From Alkalihalobacillus sp. AL-G (GTDB taxonomy: Bacteria > Bacillota > Bacilli > Bacillales > Fictibacillaceae), in NCBI RefSeq assembly GCF_030643805.1, contig NZ_CP094656.1, forward strand, positions 2,108,001-2,172,000: a DNA stretch of 64,000 nt, given 5' to 3'. Positions within the stretch are counted from its first letter, which is position 1, and every line of letters starts with the position of its first letter. Position numbers and translations under genes: made by a program. Positions 43,144 to 51,874 of this stretch are shown in pieces. The notes beneath the pieces are model-generated. The model saw only the letters and a list, made by a program, of their open reading frames with translations. It had not been told where the DNA came from and searched no databases.

Positions 43144-44514
43144 AGTAGGTATATGATGGCCAGGTGTCCGAGATTGAAATTTGAGCTGTAGATGCCGGAG
43201 ACGGACATACAATGTAATCGCCCCACACAATAATCCTGAACTTAGCCCAATCCAATAACCGAACGGTCCAAAAGAACTATATTTTGCTAAAATATATCCG
43301 AGCGGCAAGCCAACTACCCAATATGAGATCAATGCCATAATCAGTGTAATGTTTACATCTTTATATCCTCGTAATGCACCTTGAATGGGGGCAGCAACCG
43401 CATCGGAAAGCTGGAAAAATATCGCGTATAATAAGAAATGGGACAACAACTCCAACACATGCTGATCATTCGTATATATGCCCGCAATTGTTTCATTAAA
43501 CAAGATGAGGATGGCAGTTGATAGCAATGAAATCAAGATCGCGATCAAAATTCCGAGCGTGCTGTATTGTTTAGCATCCTTATAACGTTTTGCCCCCACC
43601 TCGAATCCGACTGCAATCGTCAAAGCCATCGAAATACTTAACGGAACCATATATAACATCGATGCAAAATTGATCGCTGCTTGATGCGCGGCAATTGTAG
43701 TCGTATTGAATTGACTCATTAATAAGGTTACCGCCGCAAAAATGCTAACCTCAAAAAAGATTGCAAAGCCGATCGGAACACCAATTATCAATAGTTCCTT
43801 CCATGCTGAAAAGGATATCGGATACCATTTTCGAAAAATTCGATAAAGGGAAAATGGCTCATGTCTTATGACCACAAGGATTGCAACGATCAATATGAAC
43901 CAATAGGTGATCGCAGAGGCATATCCCGCACCGATACCGCCTAATTTAGGGAAACCGAATTTTCCAAAGATCAGTACATAATTGAAGAGCACATTTATTG
44001 GTAAGGACAGTAAAGTGATGACCATCGTTGTCCGGGTCGCACCAAGAGCGTCGATAAAACAACGTAAAACGGTATACATAAAGAGAGGAAGCATACCAAA
44101 AGAAAGACCGGCTAAATAGTGAAATGCTACCGTTTCTACTTTTTGATTAAGATTCATACCGTCTAAAATGGGACTGAGAATTACGAATCCTACAGTCATG
44201 ACAACAATTGTAAGGAAGAATGATAAATATAAAGCTTGCAGCACTGAAAAAGGAACCTTTCCCTTCTGGTTTGCTCCTACTAACTGAGAAACAATTGGCG
44301 TCAATGCCATTAAGACCCCGCTTAAGCCTGTAAAAACCGGTACCCATAGGCTCGAACCGATTGCTACACCAGCGAGATCCTCTGGGCTTGCCTGACCGCT
44401 CATCAGCGTATCAAAAAAGTTCATGGAATATAACCCGACCTGTGTGATGACAATCGGGAATAGGATATATATAAATTGCCTTAACTTTTGCCCTGTTGTT
44501 TTCGTTTCAAACAT
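43138..44514 (-). CDS. MATE family multidrug exporter
   Basis: 458 residues, twelve helices in two similar halves (MATE domain 1 about 15-175, domain 2 about 240-400). Motifs IVITQVGLYSMNFFDTLMSG and AHQAAINFASMLYMVPLSIS are characteristic. These exporters use sodium or protons to pump out cationic drugs. The start at 44514 has GATGAGG seven bases upstream; ATG 44520 is too close to that site. Confidence 0.9.
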   Translation of the reverse strand: MFETKTTGQKLRQFIYILFPIVITQVGLYSMNFFDTLMSGQASPEDLAGVAIGSSLWVPVFTGLSGVLMALTPIVSQLVGANQKGKVPFSVLQALYLSFFLTIVVMTVGFVILSPILDGMNLNQKVETVAFHYLAGLSFGMLPLFMYTVLRCFIDALGATRTTMVITLLSLPINVLFNYVLIFGKFGFPKLGGIGAGYASAITYWFILIVAILVVIRHEPFSLYRIFRKWYPISFSAWKELLIIGVPIGFAIFFEVSIFAAVTLLMSQFNTTTIAAHQAAINFASMLYMVPLSISMALTIAVGFEVGAKRYKDAKQYSTLGILIAILISLLSTAILILFNETIAGIYTNDQHVLELLSHFLLYAIFFQLSDAVAAPIQGALRGYKDVNITLIMALISYWVVGLPLGYILAKYSSFGPFGYWIGLSSGLLCGAITLYVRLRHLQLKFQSRTPGHHIPTS

Positions 44515-44651
44515 ATACATACCTCATCATTCTTTTAAACGTAATTTCGATATTATATCACATGATAATAGAAATGGACGGTCAAAGCGTACTATTTTAT
44601 TGTTTGCCTTTTGATATTTATAATAGGGTTAGAGATGAAAGGATGGATTAA

Positions 44652-45671
44652 ATGATGACAATGACTACAACTCAAATACGCTTAGCACAAAGACCAAAAG
44701 GAATGCCCGAGAAAACTGATTTTAATTGGAAGGAAGAACAGCTAAAACAGCTTGATTCAGGTGAAGTTTTGTTGAAAACGTTATATGTGTCGGTCGATCC
44801 GTACATGAGAGGTCGGATGAGTGACAGCAAGTCATACGTTGAGCCCTACAAGGTTGGCGAAGTTATTAAAGGAAGCGTGATCGCTGAAGTTGCAGAAACC
44901 AATAGTCTGGATTTACAGGTGGGGGATATTGTCATCGGCAACCTTGGTTGGCAAACGTATCTAGTCGCTTCAGAGAACGAATTGCGTAAGATCGATCCAA
45001 ATCAAGCACCGATAACCACACAACTCGGCGTTTTAGGAATGCCTGGAATTACTGCTTATTTTGGCCTTCTTGATATCGGAAAACCTGTTGAAGGGGAAAC
45101 GGTTGTTGTCTCTGGGGCAGCAGGGGCAGTTGGAACAGTTGTTGGGCAAATCGCAAAAATTGCAGGGGCAAAGGTTGTCGGGATAGCTGGGTCAGACGAA
45201 AAGCTGACGTATTTAAAGAATGAATTGAACTTTGATGAAGTCGTTAATTACAAATCAGAAGACTTTAAAGATCAATTGAAGCAAGCATGTAATGATGGTG
45301 TTGACGTGTATTATGACAATGTTGGAGGAGAGGTTTCAGATGCGGTGTTACGGTTAATCAATAAGGGGGCTCGAATACCGGTTTGCGGGCAAATCGCCTT
45401 GTACAACCTCGAAAAACCGGATCTTGGACCAAGAATGCAATCACAATTATTAATCAACAGCGCGTTAATGAAAGGGTTCATTGTTTCAGATTATGGTGCA
45501 CATTTTGAAGAAGCGATAAAGGATCTTGCGAAATGGCTCCAGGATGGAAAATTATCTTATCGTGAGACGATAATTGAAGGTTTTGATAAAATTCCAGATG
45601 CTTTTCTAGGACTTTTTAAAGGTGAAAACATAGGGAAATACATGGTAAAGGTTGCAAGCCAAAGCGAATAG
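44652..45671 (+). CDS. yfmJ: NADP-dependent medium-chain reductase (YfmJ/CurA-like)
   Basis: 339 residues with the zinc-free MDR layout: N-terminal GroES-like domain (SVDPYMRGRM) and Rossmann domain with VSGAAGAVGTVVGQ (near residue 155). It matches B. subtilis YfmJ and leukotriene-B4 dehydrogenase/curcumin reductase relatives that reduce alpha,beta-unsaturated carbonyls. ATG at 44652 or 44655, both after AAAGGATGG. Confidence 0.9.
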   Translation: MMTMTTTQIRLAQRPKGMPEKTDFNWKEEQLKQLDSGEVLLKTLYVSVDPYMRGRMSDSKSYVEPYKVGEVIKGSVIAEVAETNSLDLQVGDIVIGNLGWQTYLVASENELRKIDPNQAPITTQLGVLGMPGITAYFGLLDIGKPVEGETVVVSGAAGAVGTVVGQIAKIAGAKVVGIAGSDEKLTYLKNELNFDEVVNYKSEDFKDQLKQACNDGVDVYYDNVGGEVSDAVLRLINKGARIPVCGQIALYNLEKPDLGPRMQSQLLINSALMKGFIVSDYGAHFEEAIKDLAKWLQDGKLSYRETIIEGFDKIPDAFLGLFKGENIGKYMVKVASQSE

Positions 45672-45814
45672 CAACGGAATCCGTCCACACTAACACTATA
45701 GAGATGGCCAACATGAATTGATCATCTTTATTTTGTACTTTATTACATCCTGTACCAGGACCTACTAGGGAAAAGAACATGTTAAACTAGAACAAAAAGA
45801 GGAGTTAAGGTGAT

Positions 45815-46438
45815 ATGGATTGGCAGACACTTAGTTATTTTCTTGTCGCTTCTATTTTACTTACAATCACACCAGGTCCTGATTTTATGTTTGTGTTCGC
45901 ACAGAGTGTTTCACAGGGGAAAAAAGCAGGACTTGCAACAGGGCTTGGTCTTTGTACTGGATTAGTCGGTCATACACTCGCAGCTGCAATCGGAATCTCT
46001 GCCATCATATATCAATCCAGCCTAGCGTTCAATGTGATCAAACTAGCGGGTGCAATTTATCTTTTATATATGGCAGTACAGGCATTCCGAGAAACGAGTG
46101 AACCTGAAGAGCAAAAATCAGAACGTTACACGTCATCAGCTTTATATCGAAAAGGAATATTCATGAATCTATTGAACCCGAAAGTTTCGATTTTCTTCCT
46201 TGCTTTCCTACCCCAATTTGTTGCTGTCGGAGAGGGGAACATTCCAGTGCAAATGGTCGTGTTAGGCGTATTGTTCATCATCCAGGCTCTGGTTATTTTT
46301 ACTCTGTTATCGATACTTGCCGGATCAGTCGGTGATCGACTCTGGAAAAATCCTGTTATTTTAACATGGGTAAACCGTGCAAAAGGATTAGTGTTCGGTT
46401 ATTTTGCGATTCGATTATTGTTCGAAAAAAACAGTTGA
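45815..46438 (+). CDS. LysE/RhtB family exporter
   Basis: 207 residues with six helices. The N-terminal motif TITPGPDFMFVFAQSVSQGKKAG is the family signature. Members export amino acids such as lysine, threonine or homoserine; the substrate is not clear here. AAGAGGAG precedes the ATG. Confidence 0.9.
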   Translation: MDWQTLSYFLVASILLTITPGPDFMFVFAQSVSQGKKAGLATGLGLCTGLVGHTLAAAIGISAIIYQSSLAFNVIKLAGAIYLLYMAVQAFRETSEPEEQKSERYTSSALYRKGIFMNLLNPKVSIFFLAFLPQFVAVGEGNIPVQMVVLGVLFIIQALVIFTLLSILAGSVGDRLWKNPVILTWVNRAKGLVFGYFAIRLLFEKNS

Positions 46439-46512
46439 AAATAATGGTGGTATAGCGTGCGGATCCGACATTCGTTGACTATAGTCCGCTCCATAATTTA
46501 CCTTATCTTGTT

Positions 46513-47469
46513 TTATTCGACAATCTTCCGTGTCATAGTTTCCAGAAAGTCCTGATAAAATAGTTGATAGTTTAGTTGAATCGCAATTCGGCACGTTTTT
46601 ATGGAGGGATCGATATCTTCTTTCGCCCGTTTACGGAAATCAGCTATCGTAATTCCAAATGCGGGACCTAGTATATCTTGTACAATAACAGCCTTCTGTA
46701 TAAAACTGCACAGCCCAGGATTAACGAGAGCACTAACGGTTAACACATCATGAAGTGGTGCGCCCGGGAGTCCAGGGACAAGCTTTTTATAAGATTCGAT
46801 ATAGTATTCAATGATTTTTGGAACCAATGTGCGAAATGGATTTTGAGCTTTCTGTTGGATGAATTCCGCCATATTTTCGTTTACATAGGCATAATTGGTT
46901 ACATTCAAAGGAAATATGGTTATGTTTTTGGCCCTTGTAAGAACAATTCCTGTGGCGGTCGGGTCCCCATGTACATTTGCTTCAGCTACAGGAGTAACAT
47001 TACCTGGAACGAGGAAAGCGCCACCCATCATATAATATTCATTCGCCATCTGCATAATGTCCGGCTCCAGAAGAAGGGCCATAGCTAAAGTTGTATTTCG
47101 TCCAACGTCGACGATAACTAGATCGTTTTCATAAGTTGCAACTATTTTAAAAATCTCATTGAATGATTTAAACTCTTGTGATACCGTTTCTGGCGGTAGT
47201 ATCGGACCAAGCCCCTCAGGTCCATGGATTTCAGGGTAATATACAGAGATATCACCAGTCAGCGGACCTTCAGCACCTCGAATGACGGGAATTTTTTGGA
47301 GGTTGCTTATCTCTAGTAAGTAATTTACATTTTCAACCGCTTGTTCTTTTGGGACATTTCCGTAGCTTGCAACGATACCGACCAAATTGATTTGCGGATT
47401 TAGTATACAATAAATGATTGCAAGTGAATCATCAATTCCTGGATCTGTAAAAAGGAGTACATTTTTCAA
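46513..47469 (-). CDS. Inosine-uridine-type nucleoside hydrolase
   Basis: 318 residues. The calcium and ribose site DPGIDDSLAI is at residue 9, VGRNTTLAMAL, NVHGDPTATGIV and GAPLHDVLTVSAL follow in the expected order with the catalytic His and the last calcium Asp. It cleaves the N-glycosidic bond of nucleosides for base salvage. The start is TTG with AGGTAGGT upstream; no ATG fits. Confidence 0.88.
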   Translation of the reverse strand: MKNVLLFTDPGIDDSLAIIYCILNPQINLVGIVASYGNVPKEQAVENVNYLLEISNLQKIPVIRGAEGPLTGDISVYYPEIHGPEGLGPILPPETVSQEFKSFNEIFKIVATYENDLVIVDVGRNTTLAMALLLEPDIMQMANEYYMMGGAFLVPGNVTPVAEANVHGDPTATGIVLTRAKNITIFPLNVTNYAYVNENMAEFIQQKAQNPFRTLVPKIIEYYIESYKKLVPGLPGAPLHDVLTVSALVNPGLCSFIQKAVIVQDILGPAFGITIADFRKRAKEDIDPSIKTCRIAIQLNYQLFYQDFLETMTRKIVE

Positions 47470-47570
47470 TGGGTTTACCTACCTTCACCTTAAAATGTGC
47501 TTCACTTACATATATATGAATGTAAAATGTATATAACTCAAAAAACCTCATGATGAGTAGGGGGATCAGT

Positions 47571-48290
47571 TTGAATAAATCAGTTTCACTCGATGCATAT
47601 CAAAAACTCGCCGATTATTATTTTCATCATGTAGATGAAAAACCTGCAAATGCTGATTATGAGCGACCAGGAACATTATCGTTGCTTCCGGATGTCGAGA
47701 GCATACGTGTTCTTGATGCTGGATGCGGAGCGGGTTGGTATACACAATGGCTGATCGAAAAAGGAGCTGCCGTCACCTCGATCGATTTCAGTCCAAACAT
47801 GGTCAAGCTAACGAAACAGAGAGTCGGTCAAAACGCAAAGGTGTATCAAGCAAATCTTTCAGAACCGCTCACTATGATTGAAAGGAATACGTATGATCTC
47901 ATCGTATCTCCATTAACCCTTCACTATATAAAAGACTGGGATGTCCCCTTTAAGGAATTCAATCGTGTGTTACGAGAACGAGGAAGATTAGTGTTTTCCG
48001 TACACCATCCTTTTATGGATTACACACAGTTTAATTGCGAAAACTATTTTGCAACGGAGCTATTAGAGGATACATGGAAAATACCTGAAGGGGAAGTAAA
48101 GGTTCACTTCTATCGACGTCCACTAACTGAGATCATCAAACCTTTATATTTGAATGGATTTACAATCGAAAAAATCATAGAGCCAATGCCGACTGAAAAG
48201 TACCGGGAGAAATCACCTGATTCATATGCTGAATTAACGAAGAAACCACAATTTCTGTTTGTCAGGGCACAGAAAATAATGTCCGTTTGA
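47571..48290 (+). CDS. Class I SAM-dependent methyltransferase
   Basis: About 239 residues from TTG 47571, which has AGGGGGATC seven bases before; ATG 47550 is open but has no site. Motif I is VLDAGCGAGWYTQWL, followed by SIDFSPNMV and LIVSPLTLHYIKDW; typical of the UbiE/Coq5-like group. Substrate unknown; not next to any pathway genes. Confidence 0.85.
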   Translation: MNKSVSLDAYQKLADYYFHHVDEKPANADYERPGTLSLLPDVESIRVLDAGCGAGWYTQWLIEKGAAVTSIDFSPNMVKLTKQRVGQNAKVYQANLSEPLTMIERNTYDLIVSPLTLHYIKDWDVPFKEFNRVLRERGRLVFSVHHPFMDYTQFNCENYFATELLEDTWKIPEGEVKVHFYRRPLTEIIKPLYLNGFTIEKIIEPMPTEKYREKSPDSYAELTKKPQFLFVRAQKIMSV

Positions 48291-48424
48291 ATCCGTAAAC
48301 AAATGATTTTTGTGTAAAGTCTGCTCTTTAACTAGTGACTGTTTTATTAAGCAGAATTCAACTGGTCAAATTCTGAATATGTTTCCCGATTTATATACGT
48401 TCTTCCTGAGAGTCTTCATCTGTT

Positions 48425-49183
48425 TTACTCCACGATAATAAGCTCAACATTATATTCTTGCAAAAGTGATACAATGTCGCTGTCAGGTGTTCGGTCTGTA
48501 ATGATGATATCAACATCTTGAAAGGTAACACTTCGATACAGCTGTTTCTTCCTAAACTTCGTATGATCCACAAGGACGATGACCTGCTCACCATGGCGGG
48601 TCATTTCTTTTTTAACCATAGCGTCTTCCTCATGAGGATAGGTGAATCCTTTTACAGATAAGCCTGCCGCACCGATAAAGACCTTGTCAACGTAATAATG
48701 ATTGAGCCTTTCGATCAGCGAAGAACCATATAAAAAACCATGTTCCTTATTTAGGATCCCTCCAAGTAAATGGATTTCTACATTCGGTTTTTGTGAGAGA
48801 ATTTGTGCCTGATGAATCGAGTTTGTAAGCACAACGGCATCTTTTTCCGTAAGTATTTCCGCAAGATATTGAACGGTAGTGGACGTATCAAAAAGCAGCG
48901 TATCTCTACGTTGAATAAGCGATTGTGCACGCTTTGCAATCTTAGTTTTGACATCCGAATCAAATTGTAAGCGATCAGAATAACTCTTGATCTCTTCCTT
49001 CTTTTTTGGAAGGATTGCTCCGCCTCTAGTTCGTACGATTGCATTTTTCTCCTCAAGCTTGACGAGATCTCGTCTTGCCGTATCACGTGAGATGTTGAAC
49101 TCATCCATCATCTCATTTACGCTAATCCGCTCATGAATCTTCAAATACTCAATGATCTCCAATAAACGTTCTTCTTGATACAT
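48425..49183 (-). CDS. DeoR/GlpR family regulator
   Basis: 252 residues. N-terminal HTH with ISVNEMMDEFNISRDTARRDL; C-terminal DeoR sensor domain with FDTSTTVQYLAEIL and VFIGAAGLSVKGFTYP. Such regulators respond to sugar phosphates and usually repress a sugar operon, but none is next to it. The divergent neighbour is a 47-residue membrane peptide behind an AT-rich repeat-filled promoter region. ATG 49183 has AAGGAA eight bases upstream. Confidence 0.9.
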   Translation of the reverse strand: MYQEERLLEIIEYLKIHERISVNEMMDEFNISRDTARRDLVKLEEKNAIVRTRGGAILPKKKEEIKSYSDRLQFDSDVKTKIAKRAQSLIQRRDTLLFDTSTTVQYLAEILTEKDAVVLTNSIHQAQILSQKPNVEIHLLGGILNKEHGFLYGSSLIERLNHYYVDKVFIGAAGLSVKGFTYPHEEDAMVKKEMTRHGEQVIVLVDHTKFRKKQLYRSVTFQDVDIIITDRTPDSDIVSLLQEYNVELIIVE

Positions 49184-49284
49184 CGCAATCATTCCTTAAA
49201 AATGGTCTAAATATATTATAAGTTAATTAAGTGGCATGAGCAACTTAGTTAAACTTAATTACTTATATAACTTAAATTTACTAC

Positions 49285-49313
49285 TTGTCTAATTCATTAA
49301 TATACCTTATAAT
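49285..49313 (+). promoter_or_regulatory. Sigma-A promoter of the 47-residue gene
   Basis: TTGTCT (49285-49290), 17-base spacer, TATAAT (49308-49313). Just upstream (49210-49280) are several imperfect copies of ACTTAATTA in both directions, a likely regulator-binding region shared with the divergent deoR-type gene. Confidence 0.6.
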
Positions 49314-49348
49314 CAATTGTAATTACTTAAACGGAGGAGCGGGATACT

Positions 49349-49492
49349 ATGGTTGCAGGATTTTTAGTCATCGTGTTTCTATGTGCTGTAGAGCTTGGGT
49401 TAGCCTTGCTAGTCGTCCAGGATAAATCTTATCCCGGGGATGAAAATAATACATCATTAGACGATCCGATAAATACGATCTCCAGGCAGTAA
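49349..49492 (+). CDS. 47-residue single-helix membrane peptide
   Basis: One hydrophobic helix (AGFLVIVFLCAVELGLALLVV) followed by a polar, acidic tail (DKSYPGDENN). Preceded by a good sigma-A promoter and AACGGAGGAGCGGG, though the spacing to ATG is long. Too short for standard gene callers. Function unknown. Confidence 0.55.
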   Translation: MVAGFLVIVFLCAVELGLALLVVQDKSYPGDENNTSLDDPINTISRQ

Positions 49493-49602
49493 AACATAAT
49501 ATAATTATGTAAACTTAATAAAGCTATATTTTTTGAATGTGCAGGAGGGATTCTGCACATTTTGTTGTATTTGTATAAATGGACGAATTAAAGGAGGCAG
49601 TT

Positions 49603-50223
49603 ATGGGTTCACGTATCATGCATTTAGTTACAGCAGACCTAGTTTGTAGACAATTGACAATAAGTGAGGCTTCACACTTTTACTTAGGTGCTGTTGTTCC
49701 TGATGCTCAAACACCGAAAGATTTGACACATTTTTTTGATTATAATCCTCAGGGATTAACGATTGCGGTTAACTACAATAGATTTATCGAAAAATACCAG
49801 CCAAATAATCACACCCCGTTCGAATTAGGGTATTTATGCCATTTGATAACCGATGATTTTTGGCTTAAAGACTTTTTTTTGGCCTGGATCAAAGAAAAAG
49901 TAGAGGAAAATCCAGGGTTTCAAGAGGCATACCATCGAGATTTCAGACGGTTGAACAGTATGTTGTTAAGATGGAATAAAAATGAGTCACTTCAAGCAGT
50001 TTTAAAGACGGGAACTTACAATGGCGGAATTGAAGAATTGGATGTTAGCAAGGTCCAACCTTTTCTCGAGGATATGCAGAATGATTTTATTACACCTGTC
50101 GATACCGAATCAAGGCCCCTTGAGGTATTCGAGTTTGAAGACATCATTCAATATATACATAACTCTGTTGAGAAAACGATACAGGTAATAAAGAGGATTT
50201 CTGGAGAAGGAAGAGAAAGCTAA
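49603..50223 (+). CDS. Zinc-dependent phospholipase C-like protein
   Basis: 206 residues from ATG 49603 (AAAGGAGG six bases before). The pattern GSRIMHLVTADLVCRQL, FYLGAVVPDAQTPKDLTHF, and FELGYLCHLITDDFWL gives His and Asp residues placed as in the Zn_dep_PLPC family. No signal peptide, so the substrate is unlikely to be extracellular phospholipid. Its stop overlaps the start of the following GNAT gene by one base. Confidence 0.75.
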   Translation: MGSRIMHLVTADLVCRQLTISEASHFYLGAVVPDAQTPKDLTHFFDYNPQGLTIAVNYNRFIEKYQPNNHTPFELGYLCHLITDDFWLKDFFLAWIKEKVEENPGFQEAYHRDFRRLNSMLLRWNKNESLQAVLKTGTYNGGIEELDVSKVQPFLEDMQNDFITPVDTESRPLEVFEFEDIIQYIHNSVEKTIQVIKRISGEGRES

Positions 50224-51089
50224 TGAATTATAAGAGATATTACAGTGCCATTGAATTTATAGAACAAGCGGAAGATTTTTTACTGCTAGATGAAGCCAAA
50301 CATAACCTTCCACTCGGAATATTAAGCCAGTGCGCTGCAAAGGAACGAGAGAGTCAAAGTACTGATCCAAAGCCATATTTTGCATTAATACGAGATGACA
50401 AAGGTATTGCATTGACGTTAATAATGACACCGCCTTTTAATTTAGGGATTTTTGGTGATGAAAAACATGGCGACCTTGACCATGCATTCACAATCGCAGT
50501 AAATAATCTTTTAAAAGAGCGTGTTACCATACCTGGTGTAATCGGCGCCAACCAGCTTGTGGAACCATTTGTTGATCAATGGGGGAAAACGACTGGTGCT
50601 AAACCTGTGATTGCAATGGAACAAGCCATCTATGAATTGACCGAAGTACAAAGTGTGCCGGTGATTCCAGGGAAAATGAGAGCTGCTACTGAACAGGATT
50701 TAGACTTGGTTATCAATTGGATACATGAGTTTACGAATGTGACTGAAGCGCCCTTGTCCAAGGAGGATTCTATAAAACGTGCGAAGGAATTCATCGGGCA
50801 ACGTTCTATTCATATGTGGGAAGACGGGGAACCAGTTTCCATGGCACGACAGGCTAGATCGACAAAGAATGGGATTGTGATCAATTTGGTCTATACGCCT
50901 CCTGAATTTCAGAGAAAAGGGTACGCGACGTCCTGTGTTGCCGCACTGAGTCAAAAACTGCTTGATAGTGGATACAAGTTTTGTAGTTTATATACCGACC
51001 TATCAAATCCGACCTCTAATCGAATTTATGGAAAAATAGGTTATCGTACCATTGGGGAATCCATCGTTTATCGATTTGAAACGGACTGA
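50223..51089 (+). CDS. GNAT family N-acetyltransferase
   Basis: 288 residues. N-terminal half (1-135) is a degenerate GNAT-like domain; the C-terminal half has the acetyl-CoA site VYTPPEFQRKGYATSCVAAL and NPTSNRIYGKIGYR. It probably acetylates a small amine or peptide; partner unknown. The ATG overlaps the preceding stop (TAATG), so the two are coupled. Confidence 0.85.
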   Translation: MNYKRYYSAIEFIEQAEDFLLLDEAKHNLPLGILSQCAAKERESQSTDPKPYFALIRDDKGIALTLIMTPPFNLGIFGDEKHGDLDHAFTIAVNNLLKERVTIPGVIGANQLVEPFVDQWGKTTGAKPVIAMEQAIYELTEVQSVPVIPGKMRAATEQDLDLVINWIHEFTNVTEAPLSKEDSIKRAKEFIGQRSIHMWEDGEPVSMARQARSTKNGIVINLVYTPPEFQRKGYATSCVAALSQKLLDSGYKFCSLYTDLSNPTSNRIYGKIGYRTIGESIVYRFETD

Positions 51090-51250
51090 CCTATTAGATG
51101 AAATAGGCTTGTACTTCGGTCAGAATGGAAGGACTAAGCTTTTTACTAATCTGTTATTTATGCTAAACATCCACGATTCCTGAACCTTACAATATACTAA
51201 TGAAAATTGTTGGGTTCACACAATTTTTCGTTTCAACAAAGGAGATCGCT

Positions 51251-51345
51251 ATGAAAAGTGCAATCATTGGAAGTATTCTTTCTGCTTAGCTACTGGAATG
51301 CTTTACTTGACTCATATCTTTGTCATAGTACTATTGATGGGCTGA
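51251..51345 (+). pseudogene. Probable frameshifted small membrane peptide gene
   Basis: After AAAGGAGATCGCT an ATG opens MKSAIIGSILSA and then stops (TAG 51287). In the next frame the sequence continues as LATGMLYLTHIFVIVLLMG and ends at 51345 inside a good terminator. Joined, they give about 31 residues with one hydrophobic helix, typical of small Bacillus membrane peptides. A single base change in length in TTTCTGCTTAGC would restore it; a real 12-residue peptide or a sequencing error are alternatives. Confidence 0.4.
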
Positions 51346-51366
51346 TCGTATCAGTCCTTTTATTTT
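51339..51366 (+). terminator. Terminator
   Basis: GGGCTGAT (51339-51346) pairs with ATCAGTCC (51350-51357), loop CGT, followed by TTTTATTTTT. Confidence 0.85.
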
Positions 51367-51530
51367 TGTTGATATCATCAGTGAATTATAAAAATAAGAA
51401 AAAAACCTATATTATAGGCGTTTGTCCGTTCCAAATTCCCGGTTTTTTTATATGTTAGTAACGACAGAAAACAAATTCAGAAATATAAACAATAATATTC
51501 TCTGACACACCACGAAAGGGGGGGAACAAT

Positions 51531-51710
51531 GTGGAGGATAAAGCGAAAAAGAAGTCACTGAACGAACCGGAAAATCATGAACAATCTGTTAACCCATGGG
51601 ACGCAATGTGGGGATTAAGATCAGATGAAGAGCCCGACATCGAAGAAGTTGAAGAAAAGGGTGACACGGAAGAGGAACAAGACGATAGACGCGATCCATG
51701 GTTGTGGTAA
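51531..51710 (+). CDS. 59-residue acidic protein with paired Trp motifs
   Basis: GTG start after AAAGGGGGG. Very acidic centre (DEEPDIEEVEEKGDTEEEQDD) with no hydrophobic core, flanked by two short aromatic motifs, NPWDAMWG and DPWLW. This looks like a disordered adaptor with two short docking motifs. I do not recognise it. A terminator follows. Confidence 0.6.
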   Translation: MEDKAKKKSLNEPENHEQSVNPWDAMWGLRSDEEPDIEEVEEKGDTEEEQDDRRDPWLW

Positions 51711-51749
51711 CCATAAATAAAAGTAAAAAAAGAATTCTCGAATACAGGG

Positions 51750-51790
51750 CTGGCATTTGGATTCCTTCTCCAATGTGCCAGTTCTTCATT
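51750..51790 (+). terminator. Terminator after the acidic small gene
   Basis: CTGGCA..TGG (51750-51760) pairs with CCA..TGCCAG (51770-51781), followed by TTCTTCATTTT. Confidence 0.7.
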
Positions 51791-51874
51791 TTACCAAATT
51801 GACGTTTTCGAAAATACTTCATTTTCATTGGTTAATCTTTTAATATATAGATAGATAGGGGAAAGGGTGAGAAA

